Below, one piece after another: positions 27,947-36,206 of a DNA stretch of 36,206 nt (position 1 is the stretch's first letter; each line of letters begins with the position of its first letter). A model generated the notes under the pieces. That model did not search any database. It saw only the letters and a list, made by a program, of their open reading frames with translations, and was not told the DNA's origin. The stretch covers positions 1 through 36,206 of the forward strand of contig JAGWQH010000021.1 of the NCBI GenBank assembly GCA_028870115.1. The letters run 5' to 3'. Both the position numbers and the translations under genes were made by a program. The DNA is from Candidatus Methylomirabilota bacterium (GTDB taxonomy: Bacteria; Methylomirabilota; Methylomirabilia; Methylomirabilales; Methylomirabilaceae).

Positions 27947-28357
27947 ATGAACGAGCGGGAGCAGTTCGTCCGGGGTACGCTGGTAGGCGCGCTCGGCCTG
28001 GTCGTGGCCGGACTTGTCGGTTTTGGGCTGTTCGGGAAGTGGGATTGGGCCTTGGGCTTTGCCACCGGCGCTCTCGTCAGCCTGTTCAGCTTCAGGCTCA
28101 TTGTTCAAACCGTCGTCCGTCTCACGGAGCGCCCGGCGCCTCGGTCGCGTGGTCAGCGGTACTGGTGGATCCGATCTATTCTTAGGCTCTTCGGAGTCGC
28201 CGTCATCGTCTTCTTCGTGATCGTCTACCTGCCGGTGAATCTGATCGGGATGGCGCTCGGCCTGCTGGCGGTTCAGCTTGGGATGGGCGGCTATTTCGTC
28301 GTTCGTTCGTCGTTTTCGCACAGTAGCAGTACCGGGATGGAGGATCAGCAGTCATGA
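27947..28357 (+). CDS. atpI: ATP synthase protein I (AtpI-like)
   Basis: AtpI is a small membrane protein linked to assembly of the c-ring. The 136-residue product has hydrophobic segments near residues 12-32, 36-52, 83-103 and 104-125, and starts MNEREQFVRGTLVGALGLVV. Similarity in the family is low, so the call leans on size, topology and position at the head of the atp operon. Its stop overlaps the atpF start (ATGA). A terminator-like hairpin and a candidate promoter lie just upstream. The genes for subunits a and c, which usually follow atpI, are absent. Confidence 0.7.
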   Translation: MNEREQFVRGTLVGALGLVVAGLVGFGLFGKWDWALGFATGALVSLFSFRLIVQTVVRLTERPAPRSRGQRYWWIRSILRLFGVAVIVFFVIVYLPVNLIGMALGLLAVQLGMGGYFVVRSSFSHSSSTGMEDQQS

Positions 28358-28959
28358 CGAAGGATCGCATCCGGCTTATCGCGGTAGTCGCCTGTTTCCT
28401 CGGCCTAGCCGCGCTTCTCGTGGCCTTCCCTGCGTGGGCTGCCGAAGAGGCCCATGGAGGGGAGCAGCCCGGGATCATCAACCTGAACAAGACGTTGCTC
28501 ATTCAGGTTGTAAACTTTCTCATTCTGATCGCCGTACTGTACAAGTTCCTGTTCAAGCCGCTCACCCAGTTCCTGGCGACACGGGCCGACGGCATCAAGC
28601 GTTCTCTGGAGGAGGCGAAGGCAGCCAGAGAGGCTGCGGCCCAGACGCAGAAAGAGTACGAAGCACAGATTCTCGCCACCCGGCGGGAGGCGGCCGCGAT
28701 GCGGGAGTCGGCGGTTCGTGAGGTGGAGGAAGAACGACAGCGACTGCTGAAAGCGTCGCGCGAAGAGGCCGCTCGTCTCGTAACAGAGGCCAAGGCGCAG
28801 ATCGAACAGGAGGTCAAAAGGGCGAAGGTTGAGCTTCGCGAGGAGGTGGTGGGCCTCTCGCTGGGGGTCGCGGAGCGCGTTATTGCCCGTAGCCTCACGA
28901 CCGATGATCACCGCCGCTTGGCGGAGCAGGTGATGGCCGAGATTGGGAGCGGTCGGTGA
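28354..28959 (+). CDS. atpF: ATP synthase F0 subunit b
   Basis: Subunit b forms the peripheral stalk that holds F1 against rotation. The 201-residue protein begins with a signal-like hydrophobic stretch (about residues 8-30, ending PAWAAEE). The conserved membrane anchor LLIQVVNFLILIAVLYKFLF (48-67) follows, and then a long charged helix rich in A, E, K and R (about 75-180) that forms the coiled-coil stalk. The extra N-terminal segment occurs in several non-model lineages. Both ends overlap their neighbours by 4 bp, so the genes are tightly coupled. Confidence 0.95.
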   Translation: MTKDRIRLIAVVACFLGLAALLVAFPAWAAEEAHGGEQPGIINLNKTLLIQVVNFLILIAVLYKFLFKPLTQFLATRADGIKRSLEEAKAAREAAAQTQKEYEAQILATRREAAAMRESAVREVEEERQRLLKASREEAARLVTEAKAQIEQEVKRAKVELREEVVGLSLGVAERVIARSLTTDDHRRLAEQVMAEIGSGR

Positions 28960-29507
28960 GGGCTGGCGGCCTTTCCAGGAGGTACGCTAAGGCGCTGGCG
29001 GACGTCGCCGCCGAGCAACAGGTGTTGGAGGCGGTCGGGCGCGATCTCCGCACGGTTGTAGAGACCATGAAACGAACTCGCGAGGTGGCTACCTTCTTTG
29101 CGAGTCCCGCCATCCCGCTACCTGATAAACGGCGCATCCTGCACACGATCGCGGAAGGGGTGGGTGTGAAGCCGCTCACCACGAACTTTCTGAATCTGAT
29201 CCTGGAGAAACGGCGGCTCCCGCACCTCGGAGAGATTGCCCTCGCCTATGAGGAGCTGACCGATGAGCGGCTGGGTCGCGGGAAGGCCACGGTGACTTCG
29301 GCTGTACCGCTGTCCGAGCCGATCATTCATGGGCTGAAGGAGCGCCTGCGGACGGCGACGGGAAAGGAGATCTATCTGGAGACCCGAGTCGATCCCTCCA
29401 TTGTGGGCGGGTTTGTCGCGCAGATCGGCAGCACCATCTATGATGGGTCCGTACGGACACAACTGAAAAAGGTGCGCGAATATCTGCTGAAGAGCGAGTA
29501 TTGCTGA
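28956..29507 (+). CDS. atpH: ATP synthase F1 subunit delta
   Basis: Delta (OSCP) connects subunit b to the top of F1. The 183-residue protein starts at GTG 28956, overlapping the atpF stop as GTGA. It has the standard N-terminal helical domain with SRRYAKALADVA and the C-terminal end IVGGFVAQIGSTIYDGSVRTQLKK, both diagnostic for the family. Length is typical. atpA follows after 18 bp. Confidence 0.96.
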   Translation: MRAGGLSRRYAKALADVAAEQQVLEAVGRDLRTVVETMKRTREVATFFASPAIPLPDKRRILHTIAEGVGVKPLTTNFLNLILEKRRLPHLGEIALAYEELTDERLGRGKATVTSAVPLSEPIIHGLKERLRTATGKEIYLETRVDPSIVGGFVAQIGSTIYDGSVRTQLKKVREYLLKSEYC

Positions 29508-29525
29508 TACTGAAAGGGTAGCGAA

Positions 29526-31052
29526 ATGGCGCAGATCAAAGCGGAAGAGATCACCGAAATCATCAAGCAGCAACTGGCCGGGTACGAGGCGCTTGTGGAT
29601 GTGGCGGAGATCGGTACCGTCATCGAGGCGGGCGACGGAATCGCTCGTATCTACGGCCTGGAAAAGGCGATGGCCGGCGAGCTCCTGGAGTTTCCGCACG
29701 ACGTCTTCGGCATGGTGCTGAACCTTGAGGAGGATAACGTCGGCGCGGTCCTGTTGGGCGAGGCCGAGGCGATCAAAGAAGGTGATCTGGTCAAGCGGAC
29801 GGGCCGGATCGCCTCCGTGCCGGTGGGCGAAGCGCTGGTAGGGAGGGTAGTGAACGCCCTGGGCCAGCCGATCGACGGCAAGGGACCGATCGACGCCAAA
29901 GAGCTTCGGCCCATTGAGCGGTTGGCCCCAGGGGTGGTGGACCGCCGACCGGTCAAGGAGGCGCTTCAGACCGGCATCAAGGCCATCGATGCGATGATCC
30001 CGATCGGCCGGGGACAGCGCGAGCTGATCATCGGCGACCGGCAGACCGGCAAGACCGCCGTCGCTATTGACGCGATCATCAACCAGAGGGGCAAGGACGT
30101 CTTCTGCGTCTACGTAGCCGTTGGTCAGAAGCGGTCCACTGTAGCCCAGGTGGTCAAGACGCTGGAAGAGGCCGGGGCTATGGCCTACACCATGGTTGTG
30201 GCGGCCACCGCCTCGGAGGCGGCGCCGCTCCAGTATATCGCCCCCTACGCCGGCTGCGCCATGGGCGAGTATTTCCGAGACTCTGGGCGTCACTCCCTTT
30301 GCATCTACGACGACCTGTCCAAGCATGCCCAGGCCTACCGCCAACTCTCGCTGCTGCTGCGTCGGCCGCCCGGCCGCGAGGCCTATCCGGGCGACGTCTT
30401 CTACCTGCACTCGCGCCTTCTGGAGCGGGGGGCCAAACTGAATGACGATCTGGGCGGAGGGTCGCTCACGGCGCTCCCGATCATCGAGACGCAGCTTGGC
30501 GATGTCTCGGCCTACATTCCGACCAACGTGATCTCGATCACCGACGGCCAGATCTATCTGGAAACCGATCTGTTCTTCGCCGGCATCCGCCCGGCCATCA
30601 ACGTCGGCCTGTCGGTCTCCCGGGTCGGCGGCTCGGCCCAGATCAAGGCGATGCGGCAGGTGGCCGGTAAGCTTCGGCTGGACTTGGCGCAGTATCGGGA
30701 GATGGCAGCATTTGCCCAATTCGGGAGTGAACTGGACAAGGCGACCCAGGCTCAGCTCAATCGGGGCGCGCGAATGGTCGAGGTGCTGAAACAGGGACAG
30801 TATGTGCCCCTCGAGGTCGAACGACAGATCCTCATCATCTACGCGGGGACGGCCGGCCACCTGGACGAGCTTCCGGTTGATGCAGTCTTGCAATTCGAGG
30901 GGACGCTATACAACTCGGTTCAGGGACGGTATCCGGGTATCTTTCAGGAGATCAAGGAAAAGCGCGAGCTCAGTGATGCCCTCCGCGCCGAGATGGACCA
31001 GGCGATTACCGAGTGCAAGACGGAGTTTCTCGCTGCCCGAAAGGCGGCGTAA
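29526..31052 (+). CDS. atpA: ATP synthase F1 subunit alpha
   Basis: Alpha alternates with beta in the catalytic hexamer and carries non-catalytic nucleotide sites. The 508 residues show the Walker [16 protein letters not shown] (about residue 169), the alpha signature [17 protein letters not shown], and the region [20 protein letters not shown] that identifies alpha rather than beta. Length is normal. GGTAGCG precedes the ATG. It lies in the F1 block atpH-atpA-atpG-atpD-atpC. Confidence 0.97.
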   Translation: MAQIKAEEITEIIKQQLAGYEALVDVAEIGTVIEAGDGIARIYGLEKAMAGELLEFPHDVFGMVLNLEEDNVGAVLLGEAEAIKEGDLVKRTGRIASVPVGEALVGRVVNALGQPIDGKGPIDAKELRPIERLAPGVVDRRPVKEALQTGIKAIDAMIPIGRGQRELIIGDRQTGKTAVAIDAIINQRGKDVFCVYVAVGQKRSTVAQVVKTLEEAGAMAYTMVVAATASEAAPLQYIAPYAGCAMGEYFRDSGRHSLCIYDDLSKHAQAYRQLSLLLRRPPGREAYPGDVFYLHSRLLERGAKLNDDLGGGSLTALPIIETQLGDVSAYIPTNVISITDGQIYLETDLFFAGIRPAINVGLSVSRVGGSAQIKAMRQVAGKLRLDLAQYREMAAFAQFGSELDKATQAQLNRGARMVEVLKQGQYVPLEVERQILIIYAGTAGHLDELPVDAVLQFEGTLYNSVQGRYPGIFQEIKEKRELSDALRAEMDQAITECKTEFLAARKAA

Positions 31053-31056
31053 GGCA

Positions 31057-31075
31057 GGGGATAGGGTTTAGGGGA
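31057..31075. repeat. G-rich dispersed repeat in the atpA-atpG gap
   Basis: GGGGATAGGGTTTAGGGGA fills half of the 37-bp gap between atpA and atpG, inside an essential operon. It is a single arm of the same family as the tRNA-Ser spacers and the desulfurase 3' end. It leaves only a weak ribosome site for atpG. Confidence 0.7.
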
Positions 31076-31089
31076 AAGCCGACAACGCA

Positions 31090-31962
31090 ATGGCGACTTT
31101 ACGCGACATTAAGCGGCGCATTACATCGGTCAAAAGCACACAGCAGATCACCAAGGCGATGAAGCTGGTGGCGGCAGCCAAGCTGCGTCGGGCCCAGGAG
31201 CGCATCCTGGAGGCGCGTCCCTATGCCTTCAAGATGCAGGAGGTGCTGGCCAGCCTGGCCCTGAGGGCCGACCCCCAGTATCATCCGCTGCTCTGTCGAC
31301 GCGAAACCGGCAAAAAGATCATCGTCGTCATTGCTGCCGACAAGGGGCTGTGCGGCGGGTTTAACAGCAATATCATGCGCCGGTCGCTGGAGTTGCTCCG
31401 CACAACACCCGGCGAAACCACCGTCACGCTGGTCGTGGTCGGGCGCAAGACGCGCGATTTCTATCGGCGCCGTCCCTATACGATCCGGTCGGAACAGGTC
31501 GGCTTTTTCGATCGGTTGGCGTATGACCATGCGGCCGCGTTGGGCCGAGAGTTGGCGAACGCCTACGTGGCCGAGGAGGCGGACGAGATCCAGTTGGTCT
31601 ATAATGAGTTTAAGTCGGTCGCGACGCAGCGGGTCGTGGTGGAGCGGCTGCTGCCCATTGAGCCGTTGCAAGCCCCTGAGGAGCTGGCTGCCATCGACTT
31701 CATTTACGAGCCGTCGCCGCAGGTGATCCTGGAGGGGCTGCTGCCCAAACATGTTGAGGTGCAGGTGTACAGGGCGCTCATGGAATCGTTGGCTGGTGAG
31801 TACGGCGCCCGGATGACCGCTATGGATGCGGCGAGCAAGAACGCCTCAGAGATGATCGACCTGCTGACGTTGCAGTTCAACAAGGCGCGGCAGGAACGAA
31901 TCACCAAGGAGCTGCTCGAGGTTGTCGGTGGGGCCGAGGCGTTGCGGGCGGCTAAAGGATAG
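31090..31962 (+). CDS. atpG: ATP synthase F1 subunit gamma
   Basis: Gamma is the rotating central shaft. The 290 residues have the conserved N-terminal helix DIKRRITSVKSTQQITKAMK, the middle segment ADKGLCGGFNSNI, and the C-terminal RMTAMDAASKNASEMIDLL and FNKARQERITKELLEVVGGA. These are the two coiled-coil halves of the shaft. Length is normal. The ribosome site is weak because a repeat fills the upstream gap. Confidence 0.97.
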   Translation: MATLRDIKRRITSVKSTQQITKAMKLVAAAKLRRAQERILEARPYAFKMQEVLASLALRADPQYHPLLCRRETGKKIIVVIAADKGLCGGFNSNIMRRSLELLRTTPGETTVTLVVVGRKTRDFYRRRPYTIRSEQVGFFDRLAYDHAAALGRELANAYVAEEADEIQLVYNEFKSVATQRVVVERLLPIEPLQAPEELAAIDFIYEPSPQVILEGLLPKHVEVQVYRALMESLAGEYGARMTAMDAASKNASEMIDLLTLQFNKARQERITKELLEVVGGAEALRAAKG

Positions 31963-31980
31963 AGCGCGCACAGTGTCTAG

Positions 31981-33429
<1,449 letters not shown>

Positions 33430-33456
33430 TCCTGTTGCAAGGGGCGCCGTAACGTC

Positions 33457-33885
33457 ATGGCAGAGCAACACAGTCAAACGTTCATGCTCGAGGTGGTCAC
33501 GCCTCAGCGGCTGATCATCAGCGAGGAGGTTGAAGAGCTGATGGCGCCCGGACAGGAGGGATATTTCGGCGTCTGGCCCGGCCACACCCCCTTTATGACG
33601 ACGCTGAAGATCGGGGAGCTATCCTATACGCGGGGGCGGAAGGAGCGGTTTCTGGCCGTCGACTGGGGGTACGCCGAGGTTCGCCCCGACAAGGTAATCG
33701 TCCTGGTGGAGTCGGCGGAGCGACCGGAGGAGATCGACCTGGCCAGGGCTGAACAGGCGAAGCTTAGGGCTGAGGAACGGCTACGTGGCTTCGGGGACGA
33801 AACCATCGATCATGCCAGGGCCCAGGCCGCCCTTGAGCGGGCGCTTGCCAGAATGGCGGTCGCGGCCAAGGGGCGGCCATCGTAA
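33457..33885 (+). CDS. atpC: ATP synthase F1 subunit epsilon
   Basis: Epsilon sits on the base of the shaft and can inhibit hydrolysis. The 142-residue protein has the N-terminal beta-sandwich with [20 protein letters not shown] and [20 protein letters not shown]. The two-helix C-terminal domain is from about residue 88 on ([15 protein letters not shown]). It closes the atp operon. The DAHP synthase starts only 10 bp later in the same direction, so the two may share a transcript. Confidence 0.95.
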   Translation: MAEQHSQTFMLEVVTPQRLIISEEVEELMAPGQEGYFGVWPGHTPFMTTLKIGELSYTRGRKERFLAVDWGYAEVRPDKVIVLVESAERPEEIDLARAEQAKLRAEERLRGFGDETIDHARAQAALERALARMAVAAKGRPS

Positions 33886-33895
33886 GGGAATCGGA

Positions 33896-34912
33896 ATGAT
33901 TATCGTCATGAAAACAGGCGCTCACGAGAGCCAGGTCCGAGACGTCATTCGGCGGATCGAGGAGCTCGGATATCAGGCCCATATCATCGAGGGGACGCAG
34001 CGGACGGTCATCGGGGCCGTGGGGGATGAGCGGGGTAAAGATCGCCTGCAATCACTGGAAGTGATGCCGGGAGTAGACACTGTCGTTCCGATCCTGCAGC
34101 CGTTCAAACTGGCGAGCCGAGAGGTAAAGGGCGGCAAGAGTATCGTCCGGGTGGGGGATCTGGAGATCGGCGGACCGGCGGTCGTGGTCATGGCCGGCCC
34201 CTGCTCGGTAGAGAGCGAGGCGCAGATGCTGCAGACCGCCCAGGCCGTCAAGGCGGCCGGGGCTACGGTCCTCCGGGGAGGGGCGTTCAAGCCGCGCACC
34301 TCGCCCTACGCCTTTCAAGGCCTGGCCGAGGAGGGGCTCAAGTACTTGGATGTCGCGAGGGCGGCGACTGGCCTGAAGATCATCACCGAGGTCGTCAACC
34401 CCATGGACGTGGAGCTGGTGGCGGCGTATGCCGATATTCTGCAGATCGGCGCCCGCAACGTCCAGAACTTTGCGCTGCTGAAGCGGGCCGGCGAGGTCGG
34501 TAAGCCGGTTCTGCTCAAGCGGGGGATGGCGACCACCATTAAGGAATTCTTGATGGCGGCTGAGTATATCCTGTCCGAAGGCAATTACAATGTCGCCCTC
34601 TGCGAGCGCGGGATTCGGACCTTCGAAACCGCTACCCGCTTTACCTTGGATCTGAGCGCGGTCCCCGTCCTCAATAAGCTGACCCACCTGCCGGTCATCA
34701 TAGACCCCAGCCACGGCACGGGCCACTGGGAGTATGTGGCGCCGATGGCCAAGGCGTCGGTCGCCTGTGGGGCCGACGGGCTCTTGATTGAGGTCCATCC
34801 CAATCCTGAAGTGGCCCAATCCGACGGGCTGCAATCGCTCAAGCTCAACAAATTCCAGCAGCTCATGGACGAACTGCGCCCCATCGCCCTAGCCGTCGGC
34901 CGCCGGATCTAA
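33896..34912 (+). CDS. aroF: 3-deoxy-7-phosphoheptulonate synthase, type I-beta
   Basis: The enzyme condenses PEP and erythrose 4-phosphate in the first step of aromatic amino acid synthesis. I chose ATG 33896 ([18 protein letters not shown]) with AAGGG upstream, giving 338 residues. The first 70 residues form a ferredoxin-like regulatory domain, typical of the I-beta class that includes the Thermotoga enzyme. The barrel shows [34 protein letters not shown] and the metal-site stretch [11 protein letters not shown]. The N-terminal domain suggests allosteric control by aromatic amino acids. No other aro genes are next to it. Confidence 0.94.
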   Translation: MIIVMKTGAHESQVRDVIRRIEELGYQAHIIEGTQRTVIGAVGDERGKDRLQSLEVMPGVDTVVPILQPFKLASREVKGGKSIVRVGDLEIGGPAVVVMAGPCSVESEAQMLQTAQAVKAAGATVLRGGAFKPRTSPYAFQGLAEEGLKYLDVARAATGLKIITEVVNPMDVELVAAYADILQIGARNVQNFALLKRAGEVGKPVLLKRGMATTIKEFLMAAEYILSEGNYNVALCERGIRTFETATRFTLDLSAVPVLNKLTHLPVIIDPSHGTGHWEYVAPMAKASVACGADGLLIEVHPNPEVAQSDGLQSLKLNKFQQLMDELRPIALAVGRRI

Positions 34913-34956
34913 TCTCGCATCGCCGACATACCTGCCTGCTCCCTCTGACCTTACCC

Positions 34957-34986
34957 TTGACATCCAGGCAACTCTCGCATTAGCAT
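34957..34986 (+). promoter_or_regulatory. Candidate promoter of the DUF4160/DUF2442 pair
   Basis: TTGACA (34957-34962) and TAGCAT (34981-34986) are 18 nt apart, in the gap after aroF and 43 bp before the DUF4160 start. Confidence 0.4.
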
Positions 34987-35028
34987 CTGACTACGTGCGG
35001 CGAAGGAGCGTGCGGAAGACTTCTGACT

Positions 35029-35283
35029 ATGCCAACCGCGTTACGAATCGACGCTTATCGTTTCTACTTTTACTCGTACGATTGCGGTGAGCCACAACAT
35101 ATGCATGTGGACCGGGAGAATCGGAGCGCCAAATTCTGGCTTGATCCCGACGTAGCATTGGCCGACAATCGTGGCTATAGCCGCAAGGAGCTACGCGACA
35201 TTGAGCGCATGATCCGTGAGAATCTGGAGGTCTTGAAGAATGAATGGGATGCATTCTGCGGCGGTGACACCCGCATTGGCTAG
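35029..35283 (+). CDS. DUF4160 domain protein
   Basis: The 84-residue protein MPTALRIDAYRFYFYSYDCG contains the DUF4160 landmarks FYFYSYDCGEPQHMHVDREN and AKFWLDPDVALADNRGY, and ends in a helical ELRDIERMIRENLEVL segment. Its biochemical role is not established. It overlaps the DUF2442 gene by up to 44 bp. DUF4160 and DUF2442 genes are often adjacent and have been suspected of being toxin-antitoxin-like. That role is inference here. Confidence 0.85.
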   Translation: MPTALRIDAYRFYFYSYDCGEPQHMHVDRENRSAKFWLDPDVALADNRGYSRKELRDIERMIRENLEVLKNEWDAFCGGDTRIG

Positions 35284-35569
35284 AGTCGTAAACGTCATAA
35301 TGACGGACGACACGCTGGCCCTAGATCTCGAGGACGGGCGGACCATCTCGATTCCCATCGGCTGGTATCCACGTTTGGCGCATGGTACGCCGGCTGAACG
35401 CGCTCATTTTCAAATCAGCGGCGCTGGCTACGGGGTCCACTGGCCGGATCTGGACGAAGATATTGGTGTCGAGGGATTGTTGCTTGGCAAGAAGTCGACA
35501 GAAAGTCCCGCCTCGTTCGAGCGATGGCTGCAGCGGCGGAAAGAACGGCCGCAGCGCGCCACCGCCTAA
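35240..35569 (+). CDS. DUF2442 domain protein
   Basis: The 109-residue protein matches DUF2442. The core ALDLEDGRTISIPIGWYPRL is followed by GYGVHWPDLDEDIGVEGLLL. It is small and acidic in the middle and has no transmembrane segment. The start is ATG 35240 or 35249, both inside the DUF4160 gene, which implies coupled expression. Function is unknown. The following 200 bp have no gene but hold a weak promoter candidate. Confidence 0.85.
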   Translation: MNGMHSAAVTPALARVVNVIMTDDTLALDLEDGRTISIPIGWYPRLAHGTPAERAHFQISGAGYGVHWPDLDEDIGVEGLLLGKKSTESPASFERWLQRRKERPQRATA

Positions 35570-35660
35570 CTACCGCCCCCCGCTTCGCTTTTGAACCCCC
35601 GGTCAACCGAGCATTAGCGCCCGATTTGTGCTCGCCTGTAGCGGTGCCTTCCTGACAACC

Positions 35661-35689
35661 TTGACAACTCCTTAGAAACCAAAGAGAAT
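35661..35689 (+). promoter_or_regulatory. Weak promoter candidate before the last gene
   Basis: TTGACA (35661-35666) is followed at 17 nt by GAGAAT (35684-35689). The -10 is poor. It lies 83 bp before the GTG at 35772. Confidence 0.25.
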
Positions 35690-35771
35690 TGCCGCATTCT
35701 TGGAAGCCTGAGGATCGGGATATGCTGACCAGCGCACTCAGTGGTTAGCCTGACAACAGGAGGAGGGCGTC

Positions 35772-36100
35772 GTGGCCGTAGGGAAGCCGTTCCGGAACTT
35801 GGCTGGGTTCTGGAAGCGCATCGAGTACTGGATCATCGGGCGGATGCTCAAGGAGGGGATGGATGTCTATGTCCCCCTTGTAGACGATCATGCTGTCGAT
35901 GCCATCATTCGTCGACGCGACGGATCGATCGCGATGGTGCAGAACAAGGCCCGGTCCCGCGACGTTATAGAGGACGACGCGGCCCTCTTCGCGGCGATAG
36001 AGCATGAACCAAGACAGGACTCTGGTTCGTGTTCTATTCTGAGCGGATGGAGCTCACTTGGCTTCTCAACCGGAATATTGCAGTTGAACTCATATCTTAG
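35772..36100 (+). pseudogene. Frameshifted gene resembling a PD-(D/E)XK nuclease-fold protein
   Basis: From GTG 35772, with AGGAGG about 8 nt upstream, the frame reads VAVGKPFRNLAGFWKRIEYW. It then reads GMDVYVPLVDDHAVDAIIRR and SIAMVQNKARS, which fits the D...(E/Q)-x-K layout of restriction-endonuclease-like folds. Near 36018-36023 the sense shifts to another frame, where WFVFYSERMELTWLLNRNIA continues the fold. A TAG at 36098-36100 then ends it. One base seems to be lost near 36020. The original frame runs on to the window edge but looks meaningless. Similarity is by pattern only, so the product name is tentative and the break could be a sequence error. Confidence 0.55.
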
Positions 36101-36206
36101 CCTCTGTCACCGGAACTGCATTGCAGTTGGCGTCCTTCGGGAGCAGGCGCGAGAGATGTGCGAGGAAGGTCGCCTGCCACGGTCTGGCGCGCGAGAGCCG
36201 GAGCAT

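Noticed and set aside
29118-30893. 591-codon minus-strand frame opposite atpH-atpA
   Set aside because: It is the antisense shadow of GC-rich coding sequence. The plus-strand atpH and atpA are unambiguous.

Overview
The window reads as a chromosomal replication-origin region of a GC-rich, Gram-negative-type bacterium. Support for this is a YidC with a large periplasmic domain, a heptose epimerase for lipopolysaccharide core, and GyrB with the proteobacterial-type C-terminal insertion. From memory of gene order and repeat style I lean towards the NC10 / Methylomirabilis lineage. That is an inference and cannot be proved from this window.

A candidate oriC lies at about 14.36-14.67 kb, between dnaN and rpmH. 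Every recognisable gene to its left is on the minus strand and every one to its right is on the plus strand, so transcription runs with the two outgoing forks. Left arm, moving outward: dnaN, gyrB, gyrA, serS, four tRNA-Ser genes covering all serine codons, hldD, a large-type SRP RNA, dnaX, ybaB, recR, tRNA-Asn and the start of a GTP-type PEP carboxykinase that runs off the window. Right arm: rpmH, rnpA, yidD, yidC, rsmG, parA and parB with two parS-like sites, a DUF4013 membrane protein, a NifS-type cysteine desulfurase and mnmA. dnaA is not in the window although the origin has DnaA-box-like sites.

From 22.85 to 27.95 kb the window is accessory. It holds a structured leader and a large secreted Asp-box/TIG-domain protein broken by one frameshift. 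It also holds a gene-poor stretch with a decayed copy of the atp operon leader, a 144-bp palindromic element and a hicBA toxin-antitoxin pair. The ATP synthase operon atpI-F-H-A-G-D-C then follows, without the a and c subunit genes, and after it a type I-beta DAHP synthase. The right end carries a DUF4160/DUF2442 pair and a frameshifted gene resembling a PD-(D/E)XK nuclease-fold protein.

Three families of short palindromic repeats are scattered through the intergenic spaces: a G-rich motif of the type GGGGATAGGGTTTAGGGG, a palindrome built on CCGTTC-TGAGC-TCGA arms, and a 99-bp palindrome beside tRNA-Asn. The most notable signals are the serS/tRNA-Ser cluster, the origin without dnaA, the duplicated atp leader with a terminator-like hairpin, and the frameshifted surface protein.
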